From Proteobacteria bacterium UBA1847 (GTDB taxonomy: Bacteria > Pseudomonadota > Gammaproteobacteria > Steroidobacterales > Woeseiaceae), in NCBI GenBank assembly GCA_002338605.1, contig DDIP01000102.1:8932-19764 (forward strand): DNA of 10,833 nt, written 5' to 3'. The notes below the pieces were generated by a model. That model searched no databases, was not told where the DNA came from, and saw only the letters and a program-made list of their open reading frames with translations. How positions within the stretch are numbered: position 1 is the stretch's first letter; every line of letters begins with the position of its first letter. Shown here one piece after another: positions 5,878 to 10,833 of the stretch. The position numbers and the translations under genes were made by a program.

Positions 5878-7317
5878 CTAACGGGCGGAGCTTGTAGTGT
5901 TTAGCATTTCGACACCGCGGACAAGTTGATCCTCGGACAAACCTGCGTATCCGAAAACGACCGCGTCGTCAGGCACACTATCATCAAGCGCGTAGTGCCT
6001 GACCGGTGGCAAAACGATATCCAAGTGTTTCGCTTTCGCGGACAATCGAGTTCCGGTCAGGCCCGTTTTTAGTTTCACAAGAGCGTTCAAACCGGAATCC
6101 AGTCCCTGCAGCTGCTCCGCAAATGTCGAAGCGCGCAGCGATTCAGCCAGGGTCTTTCGTTTCTGCGCGTAGATACGCCGCATTTTATGAATGTGACGTT
6201 CATGGTGTCCTTCGCTGATGAACTTGGCGAGTGCGGATTGCAGTATTGTATTGGGAGCGTATTCGGAGATTGACCGGTAGGCGGCGAGTGTATCGATCAG
6301 GCGTTTCGGTGCCACGGCAAAACCAATACGCAGCCCCGGGAAGAGAGTCTTTGAAAAAGTCCCGCAATAAACCACGCATCCGTTTGACATCGCGGCGAGC
6401 GGGGCAAGCGGAGAGACGTCGTAGCGAAACTCACCATCATAGTCATCTTCGATGATCAAGATGCCGCGTTCTTCGGCCCAACTAATGAGTTCACGCCGCC
6501 GGCCCAGTGACAGGCGGCTGCCAGTTGGAAATTGGTGTGACGGCGTTACGCAAACGAATCGGACATTCTCCGTATTGCTCGGGAGTTCGTCCACCACCAG
6601 CCCGGAACTATCCACAGCACACGGAATGATGTCCGCACCAGCCAGCCTAAACGTTTGTCGAGCGAGTCGGTATCCAGGGTTTTCCACAACCACCTTTGAG
6701 TCATGGTCCAGGTAGACTGACGAGAGCAGGTGCATCGCATGCACTGCGCCATTCGTAATAATTATCTGGTCGGCGGTGAAACTTAATCCGCGAGCGCGTC
6801 TGAGATACGTGACCAAGGTATTTCTCAGTCGCTCGTCGCCACGAGGATCGCCATAGTCTGCGGAAGGCATTGCACTACCGGCCGAAGACAAACACCGGCG
6901 CCAAATCGCTAAAGGAAAAGACTCAAGCGATGGCCTGCACGGGCGGAAATCAATCTGCACCGCGCCAAGCTGGTCTATCTCGGGTTTTGGAACTGCGTGT
7001 GGTAGTGCAATGAGCGTTTCTGAGACGGGCTGCAACTGTTCTGGACAAAAGCTTGCGTCGCTCGAGATGTAGGTACCTGACCCGGCGCGCGCTTCCAGCA
7101 GTCCTTCGGCGATCAGGATATCCATTGCCGTAGTCACCGTGCCACGTGCGACATTAAGCTCGCGCGCTAGTGCTCTCGAGGCCGGCACGCGATCCCCGGG
7201 AATCAATTCGCCGCCTGCAATAGAGTTGCGGATTTGCTGCGCCAGTTGGGTAGAGAGCTGTCCGCCATGACGATCGAGATCGCATTTGAGCGCCCAGGCT
7301 ACTTCTCGATTGGTCAT
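5878..7317 (-). CDS. MocR-family regulator: GntR winged helix fused to PLP aminotransferase fold (479 aa)
   Basis: This is a cytoplasmic transcription factor of the MocR/GabR/PdxR type. The winged helix occupies about residues 20-85, with GDRVPASRALARELNVARGT as the recognition part and EGLLEARAGSGTYIS closing it. The fold-type-I aminotransferase domain follows, with ENPGY, EDDYDGEFRYD (Asp for the PLP ring nitrogen) and GTFSKTLFPGLRIGF, where K323 is the expected PLP lysine. All PLP residues seem intact. ATG 7317 is chosen because GGGAG lies six bases upstream and it gives the usual short leader before the winged helix; two upstream ATGs would run into the divergent promoter region. The divergent rhodanese operon 110 bases away is the likely target, since MocR proteins commonly control a divergent neighbour. 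The ligand cannot be told from sequence, although a vitamin B6 or amine-derived signal is typical of the family. Confidence 0.93.
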   Translation of the reverse strand: MTNREVAWALKCDLDRHGGQLSTQLAQQIRNSIAGGELIPGDRVPASRALARELNVARGTVTTAMDILIAEGLLEARAGSGTYISSDASFCPEQLQPVSETLIALPHAVPKPEIDQLGAVQIDFRPCRPSLESFPLAIWRRCLSSAGSAMPSADYGDPRGDERLRNTLVTYLRRARGLSFTADQIIITNGAVHAMHLLSSVYLDHDSKVVVENPGYRLARQTFRLAGADIIPCAVDSSGLVVDELPSNTENVRFVCVTPSHQFPTGSRLSLGRRRELISWAEERGILIIEDDYDGEFRYDVSPLAPLAAMSNGCVVYCGTFSKTLFPGLRIGFAVAPKRLIDTLAAYRSISEYAPNTILQSALAKFISEGHHERHIHKMRRIYAQKRKTLAESLRASTFAEQLQGLDSGLNALVKLKTGLTGTRLSAKAKHLDIVLPPVRHYALDDSVPDDAVVFGYAGLSEDQLVRGVEMLNTTSSAR

Positions 7318-7427
7318 GCGCTGCTCCCAAAGTGGACCACTCAGTTTTACCGATTCTGGATCAATACAACAGTCCATATAGTGCGATACAAATGTCCAAC
7401 CAAGCAAGCTGGAACGGAGACACACAA
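7318..7427. promoter_or_regulatory. Divergent promoter region, candidate MocR operator
   Basis: This 110-base gap separates the MocR gene from the rhodanese operon. A rightward -10 TATAGT (7377-7382) lies 17 bases after a poor -35 TTCTGG (7354-7359), as expected for an activated promoter. The pentamer GTCCA occurs twice, 22 bp apart (7372-7376, 7394-7398), flanking that -10. Its reverse complement lies in the palindrome AGTGG-A-CCACT (7331-7341). Direct plus inverted copies two helical turns apart fit MocR binding sites, but this is an inference. GGAG (7416-7419) is the ribosome site of the rhodanese gene. Confidence 0.45.
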
Positions 7428-7853
7428 ATGACTAGCCCGGTCACTCAAACGCCCGCAGCGTCGCCAGAGGATGCTGTCGCCCATTTCGCAGCTCGACTCA
7501 CCTTTGAGGCTGATTGCTGGGATACCCATGAGGCAATGAAGGAGGGGGTGCAGGATTTCGTGCTCCTGGATGTACGGAGCCCGTCGCTGTATCGACGAAG
7601 CCATATCCCCGGCGCGATCAATCTGCCACACGGAAAGCTAATCGCAAGCAAGCTGTCCCAATGGCCGTCCGACATCCTCTTTGTCGTTTATTGTGCGGGG
7701 CCACATTGTAACGGGGCGAACAAGGCGGCCCTAAGGCTGGCTAAGCTAGGTCGACCCACCAAAGAACTCATCGGTGGCATGACCGGCTGGGCGGACGAAG
7801 GCTTTGCATACTTTGCCGGGGACGAACCGGGTCATGTCGACGACGTCGAATGA
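7428..7853 (+). CDS. Rhodanese-like domain protein (141 aa)
   Basis: This is a single-domain cytoplasmic rhodanese. It shows VLLDVRSPSLYRRSHIPGAINLP (about 45-67, the conserved Asp-Val-Arg and HIPGA motifs). The active-site loop is YCAGPHCNGA with likely nucleophile Cys89 and a second Cys94. The terminal GGMTGWADEGF is the usual rhodanese ending. Members carry a persulfide on the loop Cys and transfer sulfur or reduce oxyanions; the substrate here is unknown. The loop C-A-G-P-H-C lacks the usual arginine-rich sulfurtransferase pattern and has two Cys five apart, so thiol/disulfide or metalloid chemistry is possible. ATG 7428 is chosen for GGAG eight bases upstream; an upstream ATG at 7332 would cover the promoter. 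It is the first gene of a coupled operon: its TGA overlaps the next ATG (ATGA). Confidence 0.9.
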   Translation: MTSPVTQTPAASPEDAVAHFAARLTFEADCWDTHEAMKEGVQDFVLLDVRSPSLYRRSHIPGAINLPHGKLIASKLSQWPSDILFVVYCAGPHCNGANKAALRLAKLGRPTKELIGGMTGWADEGFAYFAGDEPGHVDDVE

Positions 7854-8335
7854 TGCCGGTGGAGGATACTCTGGTCGTCAGAGACTTCGTTGAGGACGAT
7901 GTCTCGCCACTGCTTGAGCTAATGCTCTCGCTCGCCGAGTTCGAGGGATACCATGAGCAATTCGCAGTTACAGAAAGCGAGTTGCGTTCTCGAGGCCTTG
8001 GCGATGATCCGCAATTCAAAGCGCTGGTTGCGGAATATTCCGGTAGCCCGGGAAAGCTGGCAGGGATGGCTGTCTATTACTTTGTTCCGTACACATTTGA
8101 TCTACGCCCTGACCTGATATTGAAGGAGCTATTCGTCGCCGATACGGTGCGTTCTGCGGGCGTGGGCGGAGCACTAATGCAACGCCTTACCTCACGAGCC
8201 AGGGCAGCGAATTGCAGACGTATCAAGTGGCTGGTGTTGCCCGATAACGTTCGCGCTAAGAAATTCTACACATCATTGGGCGCGAAGCATGACTCAAGCT
8301 GGGAGACCTGGACCATGCAGTTGAGCCGAAACTAA
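7850..8335 (+). CDS. GNAT acetyltransferase, spermidine/spermine (diamine) acetyltransferase-like (161 aa)
   Basis: This is an acetyl-CoA-dependent N-acetyltransferase with full-length similarity to SSAT proteins. Matching segments are EFEGYHEQFAVTESEL, ALVAEYSG, LAGMAVYYFVPYTF, and LKELFVADTVRSAGVGGALM with the acetyl-CoA loop R101-S-A-G-V-G106. A C-terminal KKFYTSLGAK follows, with Tyr140 in the position of the SSAT catalytic tyrosine. The length fits the family (about 160-175). A polyamine, thialysine or other small primary amine is the likely substrate, as inferred from family alone. The start overlaps the rhodanese stop (ATGA), which implies translational coupling; two consecutive ATGs are available and the first is used. 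The next gene starts one base after its TAA. Confidence 0.9.
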   Translation: MMPVEDTLVVRDFVEDDVSPLLELMLSLAEFEGYHEQFAVTESELRSRGLGDDPQFKALVAEYSGSPGKLAGMAVYYFVPYTFDLRPDLILKELFVADTVRSAGVGGALMQRLTSRARAANCRRIKWLVLPDNVRAKKFYTSLGAKHDSSWETWTMQLSRN

Positions 8336-8336
8336 G

Positions 8337-8660
8337 ATGATCACCTGCTATCTGCGCTATGAACTTGTGCCTGACAAGATCTGCGAATTCGAAGATTACG
8401 CGAAGATGTGGATCCCTTTGGTTGAGAAATTTGGCGGTACGCACCACGGTTACTTTCTCCCGCATGAAAGCGACAACGATCTTGCTGTGGCACTGTTTTC
8501 TTTTCCGTCTCTTGCGCTCTATGAGCGATATCGGCTTGACAGTCAGAATGATCCTGAGTGCCTTCAGGCATATCAGTTCGCTGAGAAGACGAAGAGCATT
8601 CGCCGCTACGAGCGTCACTTTCTCAGGCCACTCGTACGAGCCGACAGATTTAGGCAGTAA
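8337..8660 (+). CDS. NIPSNAP-family protein (107 aa)
   Basis: This is a small dimeric alpha/beta-barrel-type protein of the NIPSNAP family. The sequence starts ITCYLRYELVPDKICEFEDY. It continues with WIPLVEKFGGTHHGYFLPHE, ALFSFPSLALYERYRL and a C-terminal IRRYERHFLRPL, all characteristic of the domain. The biochemical role of bacterial members is not established. It begins one base after the acetyltransferase stop, so it is the third gene of the rhodanese operon. Its 3' end overlaps the convergent PhzF gene by 11 bases, leaving no room for a separate terminator. Confidence 0.88.
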   Translation: MITCYLRYELVPDKICEFEDYAKMWIPLVEKFGGTHHGYFLPHESDNDLAVALFSFPSLALYERYRLDSQNDPECLQAYQFAEKTKSIRRYERHFLRPLVRADRFRQ

Positions 8661-9453
8661 GAGAGCCGCGGAGAACGATACAAGCCTGGCCAGTGATCAG
8701 GAGCCGGTCTCCGTCGAGTTCAACCTGCATGAAGCCCGATCGCTTGGAGGACTGAAATGAACGCATCTTTCGCTTGTTCAGTTTCTCCCCCCAATATTTC
8801 GCGAGAAACGTGTGGGTTCCGCCTGTGACGGGGTCTTCATTTGTACCGCTCCACGGCCAAAAATAGCGGGAGTGAAAGTCGAAATCGTCAGCGTGAGACT
8901 GAGCGGTTACTAGTACACCGTTGATCGAATCATGTGACCGTATCAGAGCCGCGTAATCCGGTTCGATGGCGGCCAGCGCTTGAGTATCCGCAATTTCGAT
9001 CATAAGAATATTCGTCTCCGCGTTGTGAGCGACGCACTTTGTCTCAGCGATTTGTAGTGCATCGAGTAGGGCCTGTGGGGCTGCGGTGGGTACGGTTTCA
9101 TAGACTGGAAACGCCATCTCGATTTCGTCCTTACGACGACTAGCCACAAGCACGAGACCCTGAGTATTGATAAAGCTGATCTGCTTCAGATCCTGCTGTT
9201 CCTGAAATATCACTCTGGCAGAAGCCATTGTCGCGTGGCCACACAATGGTATTTCCATCTTTGGCGAGAAGAACCGAATCGAGAAAGTCGACGAGCCCTC
9301 GGCAACCGAAACAAAAGCCGTTTCAGACAGCCCAAGTTCCTGTGCGATTTGCAGCATGCGATCATCATCTACATGACCGTCTGTGAAACAGACGCCGGCC
9401 GGATTGCCTGCAAACGGTTTGTCGGTGAATGAGTCAACAATGAAAGTTTTCAT
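8650..9453 (-). CDS. PhzF-family isomerase/epimerase (267 aa)
   Basis: This protein has the two-lobed diaminopimelate-epimerase-like fold of the PhzF family. It begins MKTFIVDSFTDKPFAGNPAG. The segment LGLSETAFV carries Glu44, which matches the catalytic glutamate of PhzF, and FSPKMEIPLCGHATMASA (about 62-79) forms the lobe-one glycine motif. EDPVTGGTHTFLAKYW (206-221) is the second motif; the more usual form is TGSAH, so Gly-Thr here is a variant. Length is normal. Enzymes of this family isomerise small acids, but the substrate is not predictable and nearby phenazine genes are absent. ATG 9453 is chosen because it starts the conserved N-terminus, with GGAG 11 bases upstream. It follows the unknown 155-residue gene by 38 bases, probably in one transcript, and ends inside the NIPSNAP stop region. 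Confidence 0.92.
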   Translation of the reverse strand: MKTFIVDSFTDKPFAGNPAGVCFTDGHVDDDRMLQIAQELGLSETAFVSVAEGSSTFSIRFFSPKMEIPLCGHATMASARVIFQEQQDLKQISFINTQGLVLVASRRKDEIEMAFPVYETVPTAAPQALLDALQIAETKCVAHNAETNILMIEIADTQALAAIEPDYAALIRSHDSINGVLVTAQSHADDFDFHSRYFWPWSGTNEDPVTGGTHTFLAKYWGEKLNKRKMRSFQSSKRSGFMQVELDGDRLLITGQACIVLRGSLTA

Positions 9454-9491
9454 GCTTTTCTGGACTCCTGCAAGTGCTGACCCTACCAGCT

Positions 9492-9959
9492 TCAATACTC
9501 GCCATCACGCAGTCGATCGCAAAGGTAGGCCTTGCTATCGCTTTTCCGTTTCATCATGTGCTTCACCCAGGCATCACGCTCGTAGTCGATTACCACATGC
9601 TCCCAAACACAGGCATGAAAATGTCGATGATCCTGTGACGCAAAATCGACGCTTCCAGGTTCGGCAGCCACAAGCATCCGTAGTGCGATGTCACCGTAGG
9701 CCCACCAGTTAACCAGCAGCCAGGTCTTCATTTCGCCGGTGTGGAGGATGACGTATCCGAACCCATGGTGATGCCCTTCCTTATTACAAATTTCCGGAAA
9801 GGTCGCTTCGACGCACTGCCTGGCACTCTCGATCAGCGGGTCACAAGGGGCAAGATCGGTGTCGTCCGTTATCAGGTATGGTTTGAAGCAGACATCTGCT
9901 ATCTCCCAACACTTCAGGAACCGAATACTGCGCGCCTTGTAGGGTTCAATGTCATGCAT
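9492..9959 (-). CDS. Protein of unknown function (155 aa), probable operon partner of PhzF
   Basis: I cannot assign a named family. The start ATG 9959 has an excellent ribosome site, AAGGAG, with seven bases of spacing; an upstream ATG at 10094 lacks one. The protein is soluble and rich in aromatic, Cys and His residues. Visible stretches are CDPLIESARQCVEATFP (39-55) and KEGHHHGFGYVILHTGEMKT (60-79). WWAYGDIALRML and DHRHFHACVWEHVVIDYERDAWVKHMM (about 110-136) follow. The triple-His loop, the second His cluster and the Cys could bind metal, but no pattern is diagnostic. The C-terminal SKAYLCDRLRDGEY looks like a natural end. It lies 38 bases upstream of the PhzF gene on the same strand, which suggests a linked reaction. 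Confidence 0.8.
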   Translation of the reverse strand: MHDIEPYKARSIRFLKCWEIADVCFKPYLITDDTDLAPCDPLIESARQCVEATFPEICNKEGHHHGFGYVILHTGEMKTWLLVNWWAYGDIALRMLVAAEPGSVDFASQDHRHFHACVWEHVVIDYERDAWVKHMMKRKSDSKAYLCDRLRDGEY

Positions 9960-10327
9960 CTCGTCTCTCCTTGGGAAGGACTGCGAGCGACATGGGTTCG
10001 ATAAGCTCTCGCAGACAGTGGAAATTTCGAGATAGGATACGGTCAGATTTGGACCAATGTAATGATCCATTTCCAGAAAAAACTTATAGTCCACTTTTTC
10101 TCGGGGCTGCGAATTGGGTGCACGGTAGCCGGGAAGCTCTGGGGTCGCAGCGAATCGTTGAGTTGATCGCGAACTTTAAGAACTGCCGGAATTGAATTCC
10201 CATTGGTGACGCTCAGCCTGGGTGCAAAGCTTGGGTCAACACAGAGCACTGCCGGCCAAAACTTGCCACTTGCGGCGCTCAAAATGCCCCCGATACTCGC
10301 CGTTCGAGTTAGCCGAACTTCCCCAAC
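9960..10327. other. Intergenic region upstream of two divergent units
   Basis: Between the unknown gene's start (9959) and the blaI-like promoter there is no credible gene. The first 15 bases hold the AAGGAG ribosome site of the leftward gene. A leftward promoter must lie here, but I see no clear boxes. Copy D of the dispersed repeat lies at 10233-10308. The rest shows nothing recognisable. Confidence 0.5.
10233..10308 (+). repeat. Dispersed intergenic repeat, copy D
   Basis: GGGTCA (10233-10238) precedes the core CGGCCAAAACTTGCCACTTG (10253-10272, 17 of 20 bases as copy A). A second half-site, GATACTCGCCGTTCG, starts at 10292, exactly 39 bases after the core start as in the other copies. 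It is the most diverged copy and ends about 20 bases before the -35 box of the BlaI-type gene. Confidence 0.65.
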
Positions 10328-10383
10328 TTGACACGATGTACTATCACCATCTACAGTTGTAAAAGTCTTCTTCTACAAATGTA
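10328..10383 (+). promoter_or_regulatory. BlaI-type promoter with two TACA-N2-TGTA operators
   Basis: A perfect -35 TTGACA (10328-10333) is followed after 18 bases by the -10 TACAGT (10352-10357). Two perfect dyads match the known BlaI/MecI half-site pair TACA/TGTA: TACAGTTGTA (10352-10361), which covers the -10, and TACAAATGTA (10374-10383), just before the gene. They are 22 bp apart, two helical turns. Binding by the encoded repressor would block the promoter, so the unit is very likely autoregulated. Confidence 0.8.
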
Positions 10384-10392
10384 GATATACGA

Positions 10393-10785
10393 ATGTCCGA
10401 CGAAGAACTCTCTGCTTTCGAACTTGAAGTGCTACAGCATCTATGGCACCTAGAGCAAGCCTCGACACCCGAATTGCATCGGAGAGTTTGCAATGTCCGC
10501 GATGTCAAATACTCGACCGTGCGGACCATCGTCGATCGCCTGGAACGAAAACAGGCCATTGAGCGGATAGCTCAACAAGGACGTGCCCAGGTTTTTCGGC
10601 CACTACTAAGCAAGGCTGAGGTGTCGTTGCCCATGACCCGCAAATTTGTCGATCGGGTGTTTGCTGGCGACTCGCGACCCCTCCTCAGCCACCTGCTCGA
10701 TAGTGCAACATTGGATTCCCGTGACATCGCGTACCTCGAGTCAGTCATTGCGCGTCGAAAGAGTGAGCTAGACGACAATGACTAG
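10393..10785 (+). CDS. BlaI/MecI/CopY-family repressor (130 aa)
   Basis: This is a winged-helix dimeric repressor of the Penicillinase_R family. The N-terminal domain (about 1-75) shows LSAFELEVLQHLWHLEQAST, the recognition helix YSTVRTIVDRLERKQAIERI and the wing GRAQVFRPLLSKAE. The C-terminal helical dimerisation part includes TRKFVDRVFAGD and RPLLSHLLDSA. Length is standard. In the well-studied systems a partner M56 membrane protease triggers cleavage of the repressor and derepression. The neighbouring gene here overlaps its end by eight bases and looks like that partner. The promoter carries two matching operators. No strong ribosome site precedes ATG 10393. No beta-lactamase or PBP gene is in the window, so the regulon is unknown. 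Confidence 0.93.
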   Translation: MSDEELSAFELEVLQHLWHLEQASTPELHRRVCNVRDVKYSTVRTIVDRLERKQAIERIAQQGRAQVFRPLLSKAEVSLPMTRKFVDRVFAGDSRPLLSHLLDSATLDSRDIAYLESVIARRKSELDDND

Positions 10786-10833
10786 CTACTGGCTTACGAA
10801 TGCCACTCTGAGCCTTTCAGTGCTTATTGGCTT
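10778..10833 (+). CDS. Probable BlaR1-like M56 peptidase, N-terminus only (partial)
   Basis: ATG 10778 overlaps the last eight bases of the repressor gene and opens a frame to the window edge, encoding MTSYWLTNATLSLSVLIG. This resembles the first transmembrane helix of M56/BlaR1-type sensor peptidases, and the overlap behind a BlaI-type gene is the standard arrangement. Only 18 residues are seen, so the assignment rests mostly on context. Confidence 0.65.
   Translation, partial: MTSYWLTNATLSLSVLIG

Noticed and set aside
9960..10094. N-terminal extension of the 155-residue protein to ATG 10094
   Set aside because: The strong AAGGAG lies directly before ATG 9959, and the extension has no ribosome site and unconvincing sequence.
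2496..10310. The dispersed repeats as a CRISPR array
   Set aside because: Copies are kilobases apart and imperfect, with no regular spacers and no cas genes.

Overview
The window looks like a piece of a mid-GC bacterial chromosome, most likely from a gammaproteobacterium. The basis is a tRNA-Glu end resembling the enterobacterial gene, an M13 lipoprotein peptidase, a MocR regulator and a BlaI/M56 pair. This taxonomic guess is weak. No phage structural genes, CRISPR array or rRNA are visible.

Left part (1-2219): the window opens in the last 28 bases of a tRNA-Glu gene. Abutting it is a small integrated module. A large serine recombinase on the minus strand reads, still in frame, across the antisense of the tRNA end and off the window edge. 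Behind it lies an 85-residue gene of unknown function. A very AT-rich divergent control region full of inverted and direct repeats follows, then a small Cro/C1-type regulator. This is the classic layout of a repressor facing an integrase operon.

Middle left (2220-3531): a gene-poor scar with an IS3-type OrfA fragment, two copies of a dispersed intergenic repeat, and one orphan three-helix membrane protein.

Centre (3532-7317): an M13-family zinc metallopeptidase predicted to be an outer-membrane or periplasmic lipoprotein, then a MocR-type (GntR winged helix plus aminotransferase fold) regulator, both on the minus strand.

Centre right (7318-9959): divergent from the MocR gene is a tight three-gene operon: rhodanese-like protein, spermidine/spermine-acetyltransferase-like GNAT, and NIPSNAP protein. 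It meets, tail to tail with overlapping 3' ends, a minus-strand pair encoding a PhzF-fold isomerase/epimerase and a conserved-looking 155-residue protein of unknown function. The MocR protein is the obvious candidate regulator of the rhodanese operon.

Right end (9960-10833): a repeat copy, then a promoter carrying two TACA-N2-TGTA operators in front of a BlaI/MecI-type repressor gene, which overlaps the start of a probable BlaR1-like M56 membrane peptidase cut by the window edge.

The least explained structures are (i) the recombinase whose C-terminus is written in the antisense of a tRNA gene beside an 11-bp palindrome, and (ii) a four-copy intergenic repeat with an invariant internal geometry (two ACTTGCC-GCTCG-like half-sites 34 bp apart in every copy).
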